Source: Elmis aenea (taxonomy: Eukaryota > Arthropoda > Insecta > Coleoptera > Elmidae). Taken from it: DNA of 64,000 bases. The notes under the pieces were generated by a model that worked only from the letters and a program-made list of their open reading frames with translations, searched no databases and was not told where the DNA came from. The position numbers were made by a program, and so were the translations under genes. The first letter of the stretch is position 1. The number at the start of each line of letters is the position of its first letter. Below, one piece after another: positions 23,501 through 49,548 of the stretch. Location: contig OX393577.1 in NCBI GenBank assembly GCA_947652605.1, positions 3,968,868 to 4,032,867 on the forward strand, written 5' to 3'.

Positions 23501-26500
23501 GCTTTTACGAATAAATTGACATTTGACAAATCAACTCACGCAACAGCTCGTGTCAAATCAAAATTTGGCAGACAAATTTTAACCTCTTGTGGTATTACTC
23601 TTTACCCCGATAAAATAAAAAAAAACGTAAATTTTTAATTTTCATAATTGTAAAATGTCCGGGTCAGCACTTTTGAAAAGGTGGCAACACTGCTCTATGC
23701 ACTGATCGTCAAGATGGTCCCTACCGTCCACCAGTGGGCGATTACAACTTTCATGGTGGTATGCATTTTAACAAATTTTGTTCTTCCTTACCGAAAAAGA
23801 CGTCGTGGTCTTTTATTTATAATGGTTATAAACCACTGTTGATTTTTTACCCATTTTTATTCCTCTAAAAATTACTTCACACTTTTGCTAAATTGAGTTA
23901 CTGCGGCATCAGTGGGTGCTAGGTAAATTTTACCATCAACAAAAATATAAAAGTGGGCGGTCTGTATTATAAGGTTGACGACCCCCTGCTCTATAGCTAT
24001 TAATTTTATTAGTTGACGGTGATTATTTTTGACTATGACCTAGCAAAAAAACTTATTAAATTTGATGTTTATTTTATATGTTTAGAATTAGTAAAAGTAA
24101 CTAGATATATTAAAAAAATACCGATTGCCTTTAAATTTTTCAGTAATTATTCAATAATTCTAATTTCTATTCAAAAAAGTCTTAAGTTTAATTCATATCT
24201 CAAAAACATTTTTAAATTAAGCATAAAAATGTTTATAAAAAACCTGTTTAACATTTTGTTCAATTTTTATAAATAAAGAAGTTATTGTAAATTTTCAAAA
24301 GCGTTAAAGTTTCGTTTTTGTCTAGTGTCAAAATGGAAAGTGATATAAAAAAGAGACCTATATCAGATTTTCGCCAACTGTTATGGTAACCGAGATACCC
24401 CGTAAAACAATCGAATTTAGACTACCCTGTACAGGGTGGTCCAAATTCGATGGGATTACATGGTTATCTCGCTTAATATTCATGATAGAGAAACGGCTAA
24501 GTAACCAAAAACGGACAGTTTTTTGAGACAAACTCAGAACCGTTCTCAAAAATATTCTATCATTTTTTGTTTTTGAGTTATTACAAAAAAAGTGTTTTTC
24601 GTCATTAATAATTTGTCATATATCTGTTATTATTGTAAATATCGAAAAAAAGGTATGAAGATTATTTTTACATTAAAATATCTAAAACTAATCTTCATAA
24701 TTTTTTTTGGTGGTATTTACAACAATAACAGAGATATGACACATTATTATTATGAGAAAAAAAAACACTTTTTATTCAATAACTCCAAAACCGGAAATAA
24801 TAGAATATTTTTGAAAACAGTTCTGAGTTTGTCTCAAAAAACTGCACATTTTTGGTAATTTAGCCGTTTTTCTATCTTGAATATTAAACGAGTTATATCG
24901 AATTCGGACCACCCTGTACAGGGTGATTCAAATTCTAGGGCGACCATGGGGATCTCGCTTATTACTGAAGATAGAGGGTAGGTTTAAATTTGGCAAAGTT
25001 GCTAAATTGTATGCTTATCAATAATATCAAAACAGATTTGAAATATCTTCAACTATTTTTGAAAAAAAATTAAAAAACTGAAAAAATGACCTAGTTTTTT
25101 GTTATAACCTTTTTATTTATAATTTTTTTTTTAAATCTAAAAACTTTTACATGACCACTTTTCATTTTACTTTCAATGGTGCCATCAATTTTTTGCTGTG
25201 CCGATTCCGTTTTGTTTTATAGGTACTAACTTTTTAATTTCTTATGGGTGACAAATTTGATTTTCATCTAGTTATTGGATATGTTAAATAAATAAAAACC
25301 TTTTTTTTTTTAATATATACGTTGTTTATGTAAATAACATAATCATGTAATACATTTTTGAAATTAGAAAAAAGTTCTGGCTAACTAGATGACAATCAAG
25401 TTTGTCACCCATAAGAAATTAACAAGTTAGTACCTATGAAACAAAACGGAATCGGCACAGCAAAAAATTGATGGCACCATTAAAATTAAATAAAAAGTGG
25501 CCATGTAAAAGTTTTTACAGATTTTAAAAAAAGTCATAGTAAAAAAACGAAAAATAATTTTTTCAAAAACAGTTGAAGAAATTTCAAACCTGTTTTGATA
25601 TTATTGATGAACATAAAATTTAGCAACTTTGCCAAATTTAAACCTACCCTCTATCTTCAGTAGTAAGCGAGATCCCCATGGTCGTCCTCAAATTTGAATC
25701 ACCCTGTATAGTGTTTTTTGTTACTGCAAATTATCTACAATGCCTTTAATTTTTTTTCTAAGAGAAAATATTTTTTTAAGGTGAATGCTACCAAACAATT
25801 TACATTAGAAAGGGCACCCATGGTACTTTGTATACAATTAAAACGATTCTCAGTTAGCAACAATAAAATTACAAAACACATTCAGTTTCGGAACCGACTC
25901 GATATAGTGAGGTATATGAGGTGTCGTCCAGGGTCTTCTTTAGTGTATAAACTTGTTGCCCTGGTAACACACATGGGTCCTACTGTCAGCTGCGGTCATT
26001 ACACTGCTGTTGCACAGGCACCATCTGGTAGTTTCTATCAATTTGATGACAGTATGGTATGTACCTTTATACTTTTCATAATGAGTTTTATTTTAACTTC
26101 ATGTAAAAGTCTACCAGAATTACAATGTGATTTCAAAATTACAGGTGCGGCCTATATCCCATCAGGCAGTGTTCGGGACTAACGCCTACATTATGTTATA
26201 CGAACTGGAATCCTTGGCCCAAGTGGGCTACAAAACAAAAACTCTACCCTCGCCGAGTAGTACAATCACGCAACCAGCACCACAAGAATTGAACCATCTT
26301 ACAAGTTATGTTAACGGTAATTCAAAAGTATATGGACCAGAACTACCGCCGGCAAAACTAGAAAAAATAACCACAAACGGGCAAAGTGGAGAGGCCAAAG
26401 TTTCGGTGAACGGAAATAGCCAACTCTCTGAAGCATCTTCGAGTGAAAGTGAAAATGAACACGCGGTCGTCGAAAGTGAATCGCAAAAAGAAAATAAACA

Positions 26501-28263
26501 AACAGTTTCTAGTACAATTTCTAATAGTTCGCTAAACAATTGCGAGCACACAAATAGCGAAACAAAAACACCAAAATCTACCCATAATAATTCACAGTTT
26601 TCAACTAATAGTTCATCGAGTAAGCAGTCCTCGTCGACGAATGGCACTGACGCGGTCAACGGTACGTCAACAACAAACGTGCAACAAGTAACTAAATTAG
26701 TTCCTTATGACATGGACGATTCTTCGAGTTGTTCGGAGGAATCGCCGCCTCTTCATCCTACGAATGGCACTGCACGTGTTCCTACTAAAGCCACGTCAAA
26801 CGATTGGAATGTGTCTTCGTCGACGAGCGAAACGCAAGAGCCGTCTTCCGAAGGGAAAAGTTGGGACAGGCGGAAAGCGAATACAGTGAGTGAATTGTTA
26901 CGACTATCACATGGCGGATATGCTGCACCTGTATCTACGTGGAACGGCACTAGGTCACAATTAGATAAAGAAGTAAGCAATGAAAGAAGGGAAGAGAGAA
27001 AACGCGCTCTGTCGGATAATTCTGATCATGGTAGAATGAAGCATCCCAAACTAAATGGAAATAGTTCGCATAAATATAATTCCAGCTACAATCCTATACA
27101 GGTAAGCAAAATATTGTTATTCACTGTGTCCGACATTCGAGGCTCTTTTCTAAACCAGCGGTCTCCAAACTGTTTTGCTCGCGCACCCTTTTACTACGGC
27201 GGTCTTCAAACTTTTTTAGTCGCGCATCCTTAAAGCAGCGGTCTCCAAACTTTTTTGCTCGCGCACCCTTACTACAGCGGTCTTCAACCTTTTTCTGTCG
27301 CGCACCCTTACTGCAGCTGTCTCCAAACTTCTTTGCTCGCGCACCCTTACTACAGCGGTCTCTAAAATTTTTTGCTCGGGCACCCTTACTGCAGCGGTCT
27401 CCAAACTTTTTTGTTCGCTCACCCTTACTGCAGCGTTCTCCAAACATTTTTTGTCGTGCACCCTTACTAAGGAGGTCTCCAAACTTCTTTGCTCGCGCAC
27501 CCTTACTGCAGCAGTCTCCAAACTTTTTTGCTCGCGCACCCTTACTGCAGCGGTCTCCAAACTTTTTTGTTCGTTCACCCTTACTGCAGCGTTCTCCAAA
27601 CATTTTTTGTCGTGCACCCTTACTAAGGAGGTCTTCAAACTTCTTTGCTCGCGCACCCTTACTGCAGCAGTCTCCAAACTTTTTTGCTCGCGCACCCTTA
27701 CTGCAGCGGTCTCCAAACTGTTTTTCTCGCTCACCCTTACTACAGCGGTCTCCAAACTTTTTTGCTCGCGCACCGTCACTTTAATGTCACAGGACTAGGG
27801 CGTAGTAAGGAATTTTTAAAAAAAGTTGTTGCATCCATAAAATTTAAGTGACTGTCCAGAACAGTGTTTCTCAAACTTTTTACTTTGAGGACCTCTTCCA
27901 AAATTAAAAGCTTACCGAGGACCCGAAAGAATTATTTTGTAGACAATATGTTTGTTGTATTGTTATATTTGGATGAATTTGGAACATTTTAAAAATGCTT
28001 GGGGATCCCTTCTGAAGGATTCAAAGACCCCCAGGGGTCTGTGGACCATTTGAGAAACACTGGTCTAGAATAATAAGATAAGCAACTTGTAACAGGCTTT
28101 TTCTTTTCAGGAATATCATAGTACTAAAAATTGGAGTAACCAGAATAACGGTTCTCATCATTATCGTAACTTTTATACCATCAGTCATCGACATCGAAAT
28201 AATAATCGGCGAAACTTTCATCATAAAAACAACTATCATAAAAGCTATCGTTTTAGACAGTAA
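20544..28263 (+). CDS. scny: USP36/scrawny ubiquitin carboxyl-terminal hydrolase
   Basis: Exons: 20544-20764, 20824-21077, 22255-22700, 25781-26056, 26145-27101, 28111-28263; 768 residues, all joins in frame. The UCH/USP fold is complete: Cys box [10 protein letters not shown] with nucleophile C126, the [13 protein letters not shown] block, zinc-ribbon pairs CLECGH and CESCQ, the [13 protein letters not shown] block, and His box CGHYTAVAQ with H380 and FDDSMV aspartates. The tail is Ser/Thr/Asn-rich and then basic, ending in a His/Asn/Arg-rich stretch, shorter than in human USP36. Known role in the family: nucleolar and chromatin deubiquitination (H2B, rRNA-synthesis factors) and stem-cell maintenance in flies. 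The 3.1-kb intron 22701-25780 and the intron 27102-28110 are full of repeats. Polyadenylation signals lie near 28617 and 28641. USP42 is the closest alternative paralogue; insects usually have one USP36/42 gene. Confidence 0.93.
22798..23692 (+). mobile_element. hAT-like element with transposase remnant
   Basis: The termini CAGTGTTGCCACC and GGTGGCAACACTG are perfect inverted repeats. They are flanked by CTCTATGC at 22790-22797 and 23693-23700, an 8-bp duplication. Inside, 23047-23268 has an open frame with [14 protein letters not shown], which resembles the N-terminal start of some hAT-type transposases, and a C-x2-C start (CKYCK). No catalytic core is present, so this 895-bp element needs a transposase in trans. 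It sits in the USP36 intron 22701-25780. Confidence 0.85.
24300..24430 (-). repeat. Family A fold-back right-end fragment
   Basis: The segment TCAGATTTTCGCC, GGTAACCGAGATACCCCGTAA, ending TAGACTACCCTGT, matches the right end of the fold-back element at 32711-33922. It directly abuts the next element at 24430, sharing the CCTGTACAGGG junction. Confidence 0.6.
24430..24918. mobile_element. Fold-back element, family B
   Basis: Left end TACAGGGTGGTCCAAATTCG, right end GAATTCGGACCACCCTGTAC. The arms continue inward with TATCTCGCTTAATATTCA and its complement, so the element is almost wholly an inverted repeat of about 490 bp. A truncated relative is at 14700-14998 and a further decayed pair of ends is at 39846 and 41130. 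The small ORFs on both strands are mirror images of the arms. Confidence 0.8.
24915..25710. mobile_element. Fold-back element, family C (about 790-bp hairpin)
   Basis: Left end ACAGGGTGATTCAAATTC followed by GGGGATCTCGCTTATTACTG; right end AGTAAGCGAGATCCCC then TTTGAATCACCCTGTA. The arms run almost to the centre near 25310, for example TTTGCTGTGCCGATTCCG on the left and its complement on the right. It is adjacent to family B, sharing the TGTACAGGG boundary. It lies in the USP36 intron, ending 70 bp before the exon at 25781. Confidence 0.85.
27140..27785. repeat. 39-bp tandem array with 156-bp super-period, in USP36 intron
   Basis: About 16 units of roughly 39 bp, each with the words CAGCGGTCTCCAAAC, TTTTTTGCTCGCGCACCC and TTACTG. 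The variant word CGTGCACCCTTACTAAGGAG occurs at about 27455 and again 156 bp later (four units), showing duplication in blocks. The opening ACCAGCGGTCTCCAAACTG resembles the hAT-type termini in the window (CAGTGTTTCTCAAAC), so the array probably grew from a transposon end. ORFs of up to 187 codons on both strands arise because 39 is divisible by three. They are not proteins. Confidence 0.92.
27862..28062 (+). mobile_element. hAT-like MITE just upstream of last USP36 exon
   Basis: Termini CAGTGTTTCTCAAAC and GTTTGAGAAACACTG (the last T of the arm preceded by CCATTT) with flanking GTCCAGAA (27854-27861) and GTCTAGAA (28063-28070), one mismatch in eight. It is 201 bp. The insertion ends about 48 bp before the acceptor of the final exon at 28111, so it lies close to the branch-site region without breaking the gene. 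Confidence 0.85.
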
Positions 28264-28660
28264 AATTAAACGTGATTATAAAAGTAACAAACAAATGTGT
28301 GAATGTTTTCTATAGTTCTTAATTATATCTTATGTATTTTGCTGTGTTATGTAAATATTTTGAAATCGTATCATTGTAATTTATCTGTTAAAAGTTTACA
28401 TTATTGAGGTATTTAATTTTATATACGGATAATTTCACTTTTTCCTATTTTATTGTATCATAAGGTAAATGTTTTAGAACTAGTTTTCAGATCGTTTCAT
28501 CGATAAATACACATCATTTTTAATTGACTCTGTTGGTAAACATAGTTTATTAATGCATTTACGTTATCATAGGATGTATTATATTTTTTATTCATCGTAT
28601 TTAAAATGTACAGTAAAATAAAAGTCTGAAAGTGTATGTACAATAAACATTAATATTTGC
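28264..28660 (+). terminator. USP36 3' UTR and polyadenylation signals
   Basis: AT-rich non-coding sequence after the TAA stop at 28261-28263. AATAAA-type signals occur near 28617 and 28641. No further gene signal is seen before the LINE fragment at about 29040. Confidence 0.55.
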
Positions 28661-29039
28661 ATAATTATTACCTATTACGATTCCTTATGGTCGAACTGAT
28701 TAAACTTCTTTTTTCTCAGCCAATCTCCAGCTCAACATAAATGCAAAAGTTCAATTCGTCATGTAAATAAGTTTAATTAAAAAAAAAAAAAAAATGTTCA
28801 ATTAATCTCGTAAAATTGCTAGACCAGTTTCGAGACTAAGTAAATAATGAAATGGAAAAGTTTTTTTATCTAGTGTCATATAAATATTTATTGAACTTTT
28901 TTCATCTTGAATTAGTTTTAGACCGTGCACCAACTTGTCAAGAATAAAATTGTCAGAAAACAAAAAAAATGCATTTGTTGCACTCTTTACTTGTGAAAAT
29001 TACTTAAAAAAATTGGAAATTTATTGTCAAATTTCACAT

Positions 29040-29300
29040 TTAGTCTTATTTCTAAATAACTTTGCTTTGACCTTTTTTTCCTCTTTTTAATCGAGTCTTC
29101 TTCCACGTTTTGGAGTCGAGGTATGTTTTCCTGGTTCTTGATTATGTTTCTCCATCTTTGTCTATCATTGACTAACTGTGGCACATCTCTCCAGCTGACT
29201 CCTTTTTTTCCTAGTCTGTGCCACTTTGTTTTCCCATGTGTTTCTCGGTATTTCTCAACTTCTTTTTCCCTCGAACTTACTTTGTATTCCCACCAACTTT
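29040..29300 (-). pseudogene. LINE 3'-end reverse transcriptase fragment
   Basis: On the minus strand it encodes VPQLVNDRQRWRNIIKNQE and a basic region with stops, similar to the extreme C-terminal part of insect LINE polyproteins that follows the ETW motif. It is short and interrupted, with no 5' part, so it is a dead fragment. Confidence 0.6.
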
Positions 29301-29365
29301 ATTCTTTCTGATACACTTTTAGAAGCTGTACCATCTGAGCTGTGACTAATTGGTGATGGGTTCAC

Positions 29366-29514
29366 TATGCAACATGTTAATGGCCCAAAACACAGATCAA
29401 GATTGTGCAGAGGCTATTTAAAAAAAAAAAAGAGGCAAAAGGTGTTGAATAACACAATCTGTCCACCAAAATCTCCAGATCTGATTCCTGTAGAGCTTGT
29501 ATGGGAAGCAGTGA
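29366..29514 (+). pseudogene. Tc1-like transposase fragment
   Basis: The plus-strand frame reads MQHVNGPKHRSRLCRGYLKK and then CPPKSPDLIPVELVWEA. This is the second and third catalytic block of Tc1 transposases, whose usual form has DNDPKHTS and PPQSPDLNPIE. The catalytic D of DNDPKH is replaced by N-G, and the gene is cut off on both sides. It is abutted by a CAGTGACGTGGGTAGG MITE fragment at 29515. Confidence 0.8.
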
Positions 29515-29620
29515 CGTGGGTAGGATGCTTCCGTGGGGGGGGGGGGTTAATCAACACAAAAAGAGCTGAGAACTTTTTTCCCTTGTGTCACCAGTCTCTT
29601 TTTTAGCAGCAGGATGTTCG
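29515..29620 (+). mobile_element. Truncated CAGTGACGT-family MITE
   Basis: CAGTGACGTGGGTAGG, a G run and TTAATCAACACAAAAAGAGC match the element at 17643-17841. The right terminus is missing; the sequence runs instead into the tandem array that begins at about 29622. Confidence 0.65.
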
Positions 29621-29621
29621 A

Positions 29622-30438
29622 TGCTTTTGTACTTTTTCCATTTTTCACGAAAAATAAAAAGTCATTTTTTAAGTCTAATAATCCTTAATTTGGCCATAAA
29701 TAACGTGTATAAGAAGTTTTAAGCCATTTGCTTTAGTTTATACAAAAATCGATTTTTTTGTCGAAAGTTTAAAGAAAATCGATTTTTTGGTCGAAAGTTT
29801 AAAAAAAATCGATTTTTTTGTCGAAAAAATTGCAAAAACTATAGCCTTTGTACCTTTTCCATTTTTCACGAAAAATTAAAATTCATTTTTTAAGTCTAAT
29901 ATCCTTAATTTGGCCATAAATAACGTGTATAAGAAGTTTTAAGCCATTTGCTTTAGTTTAAAAAAATCGATTTTTTTGTCGAAAAAAGTGCAAAGACTTA
30001 TAGCCTTTGTACTTTTTCCATTTTTCACGAAAAATTGAAAGTCATTTATTAAGTCTAATAACCCCTTATTTGGACATAAATAACGTGTATAAGAAGTTTT
30101 AAGCCATTTGCTTTAGTTTTTAAAGAAAATCGATTTTTTTGTCGAAAAAAGTGCAAAGACTATAGCCTTTGTACTTTTTCCATTTTTCACGAAAAATTAA
30201 GTCATTTTTTAAGTCTAATAATCCTTAATTTGGCCATAAATAATGTGTATAAGAAGTTTTAAGCCATTTGCTTTAGTTTAAAGAAAATCGATTTTTTGTC
30301 GAAAAAAGTGCAAAGACTATTATAGCCTTTGTACTTTTTCCATTTTTCAAGAAAAATTAAAGGTAATTTTTTAAGTCTAATAATCCTTAATTTGGCCATA
30401 AATAACGTGTATAAGAAGTTTTAAGCCATTTGCTTTAG
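29622..30438. repeat. About 160-bp tandem repeat array, five units
   Basis: TTTGTACTTTTTCCATTTTT recurs at about 29622, 29848, 30008, 30170 and 30329, each followed by TTAAGTCTAATAATCC, TTTGGCCATAAATAACGTG and AAGCCATTTGCTTTAG. The first unit is longer because AAAATCGATTTTTTTGTCG is itself triplicated at 29745-29830. It lies between USP36 and TGS1 and is non-coding. Confidence 0.9.
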
Positions 30439-30699
30439 CATCTGAACATCGTTTAACCTCATAGCTCATTTGTTTTTTAATATATTAGAAGACCATGGTT
30501 TATCAGATGTAATGTGTTGTTGCTTAAACATGAAACTAATTATTAATTAAAAGTTTTTCATGTAATGTAAGAAATTGACACGTTAATTAAATAATTATCT
30601 AAAACCATTAAAATTTATTACTGCTTTGTGTTTTATGTGCAAAAATATTTTATAAAAATGTACCATTTCATGGTTTTGATTTATTAAAAAAAAAACACA

Positions 30700-30962
30700 C
30701 TAAATAAAACACACCATGTCGTTTGTTTTATTTTATTGATGTATACATTTATAGAAATGCAGTTCCACCATTTCAAAATGAATATAAAACATTCTAGATT
30801 CCTACATTCATACAAGTTTTATCAGTTATATAAAAAATGCAACTTAAAATTATTACTACAACACATTGCTGATATGCAAAAGTTTAGCTTAACATTAGGG
30901 TTAATTATCACAGTAAAAATAAAACAATACACTCTACACGATAAAAAAATCCTACGCAAATA
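30700..30962 (-). terminator. TGS1 3' UTR with polyadenylation signal
   Basis: The minus strand downstream of the TGS1 stop (30963-30965) reads into AATAAAATAAAA at about 30725-30737, a good polyadenylation signal about 230 bp after the stop. The plus-strand ORF 30736-30966 across this region is a shadow. Confidence 0.6.
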
Positions 30963-47175
<16,213 letters not shown>

Positions 47176-47623
47176 GCTCACTAAATATACTATTTACTAA
47201 ATTTGTTAAACAACTACACAAACCGTTCCATAACGAATACAAAAAGGTTATGCACAACGTCTCTGAAACTATATTCTCACAATTCCAAATCGATGAAGCA
47301 CGTCTGTATACATCGCGCACACGTATATATATAGTGTGCATAGGCGGCGTCAAGCGAAATATCTATGGGGGCAGTTAAATTAACTATGGATTGTATTGTA
47401 GTGTAATTATCAAAATCACGAGTATGTTTTACTTTGGAATATGAGTTTTTCTGTTTTTTTGTATAAACGTTAAGTGGGGTGAAAGAACTGCCTAAGTTTA
47501 ATTTAAATCTGTTTTTTCTAACTTTATTCACTTTGATGTAATATAAATGGTGGAATAATAACGAATTTATTTTGTTTTGTTTACATTTGATTGTTGCTAT
47601 TTTGACATTTTTGTAACCACAAG

Positions 47624-47738
47624 CCATGGTTCATGTTCATATTGGGTAGAATTGACGGGCGTTTTAGCGTTGTCGCCGCGTAAACGTCAAAATGAATTAC
47701 ACCTGTCAATTATTCTACCCAATATCAACAAACCATGG
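47624..47738. repeat. Short inverted repeat upstream of TGS1
   Basis: CCATGGTTCATGTTCATATT with GGGTAGAATTGAC on the left is repeated as a complement (GTCAATTATTCTACCC, CAACAAACCATGG) on the right around a GTTTTAGCGTTGTCGCCGCG centre. It is probably a small MITE, upstream of the TGS1 start at 47175. Confidence 0.65.
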
Positions 47739-47904
47739 CAACCACCAAATTGAATCGTTTTATATTGGAATATTTGATGGTTCATGTTTATTTATTTTAT
47801 TTTTTACTCAAAAACGGTAGGTTTTACGAGAAAAACTAGAGAATAAAAAAAGTTTCTAAATAAATCAAGCTTTCAAAAAAACAATTTTTAATTGCAAAAT
47901 TTCA

Positions 47905-48220
47905 ACCCACCACAAAGTTCTGATAAAAAAACCAACAGGGGTCGCACTTTTTAGCCCCGTGAACGTGGGAGATGATTGAAAATATTACTATGGGACACCT
48001 TTTAATAAGTATAAAACATCTACCATATATCATTCTCCTACATTTATCCAAATTTGAGAAATAAAATAAAAACCTAATTTTACCGCTCCCCTTTAGGGGG
48101 GTGTAACTCCGAAAGGAGACGTCCAAGGAAAATTTTTTTTGTAAAAGATTCCCCTTAGTTTTCGATAAGAAATCACCTTCCGAAGTTTTTTGTAATACTT
48201 AAGAAACATCCTGTATATTA
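47905..48220 (-). repeat. Family F element copy
   Basis: AAGTTCTGATAAAAAAACC, GGGGTCGCACTTTTTAGCCCC, CTCCGAAAGGAGACGTCCAAGG and TTAAGAAACATCCTGTATA match, in reverse, the left part of the element at 8804-9723. It lies between TGS1 and the chromodomain gene's 3' end; no gene is seen from 47176 to 48480. Confidence 0.75.
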
Positions 48221-48504
48221 ATGTTGAAATTGGGTGTTGTTGAACAGTGCAGAACAAATCGTTCTTAAGCTGGGCACATTTTGTTTTATACCCTATACTT
48301 TTTGAGTAATAAAGAAACAAATTAATTTTTGGATGTGTAAGAAATTGTTGAAGTCAAATACAGAGCTTTAGAAAACTCTTATTACTAAAAATTAAGCATT
48401 TACCCACTCTGCACTCTTCGTAGTTTAAAATCTGTTGGAGTTAATGATAGTGATGGGAATATATATTATCCAAAGAATGTTTACACAAAGTAACGGACTT
48501 CTTT

Positions 48505-49548
48505 ACAAACTATTTATTCATATTAGATTAATACATAGAACCACAACATAGAAAAGTACACACAACAGAAAATAATTCATGAAAATATTAAAATGCATCT
48601 GCCTTAAATGTAACTAAATCTACCTTAAATATGTTTACCCAAATTTACGGTGCTAAAAACTATTAACAAATTTCTTATTAAAAAAAAACAAACAAGTTTC
48701 TGTTCTGAAAACTTGTTCTTCCACACACTTTGAAATGAAAATAGTTTACTCTGTTTAGCACATATTAAAACGAATGATTCAATATGTAATACTTTATTAT
48801 ATAATGGCTTTCACAAAGAAACGTTAAGTGAGACAAAATATCAACGACAATGAGATTTGCGTGTTTAAAATATATCTACCTACACACTACTCACACATTT
48901 AAGGAATCCAACAACTTTGTAAGCTATTTTAAATAAAAGTTAGCCAACAGTTTACTGGTAACAAATTAAAAAAATTGGGAAGTTTTATTAAAATAAAAAA
49001 GCCTTACACAACTTTAGTAACACGTTTACAAATATATTTATACTTCCACAGGTCCAACCTTAATATTTACTTTGTACTGTTTATAAATATGCATGCCTTT
49101 TTACATGTCCAAATTGTTTACAAAAGGTTCATTGAAATTTGAGGTCGAATGACTTACTTAAAAATAAATTACTGGGTTTAACACACTCAATAACGTTTTA
49201 TTTAAAATTTCTACAAAAACTTGTTGTGGAGGCCTTCTTAACATGTTCTATCGCACAGTCACAAAAACTATTTCATTAAACGGTAAAGAGATTGAATCAG
49301 TTTCATTTTATATAAGAAGCAGTATAATGTATACTGAATATGCTTAGATAGACAACTATCAGCTGCATAGTCCTAGAATAACTTAAAGTAAAGATAATAT
49401 AACATAAAACTCTTTTACAAAAGTATAGTCTGAATATTAATAACTAAAAAGTTTCTTCCAAACAAAAGATTATCAATTAGTAAAGGCAAGTCGCCATCAT
49501 ATTCAATACTCAATTTTAAAATAAACCTGATGGAAATCATCGTCGAGT
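48505..49548 (-). terminator. Chromodomain gene 3' UTR
   Basis: About 1 kb of AT-rich non-coding sequence follows the stop at 49549-49551 on the minus strand. A minus-strand AATAAA lies at about 48511-48516 and is the best candidate end. No other gene signature is visible. Confidence 0.45.

Noticed and set aside
23324..24276. Plus-strand ORFs of 104 and 87 codons in the USP36 intron
   Set aside because: The first lies in the right part of the hAT-like element and the second is very AT-rich (I, K, F, N); neither shows a domain or splice context.
27121..27798. ORFs of 160, 187 and 115 codons on both strands
   Set aside because: They are by-products of a 39-bp unit (13 codons) in the intron between the last two USP36 exons.
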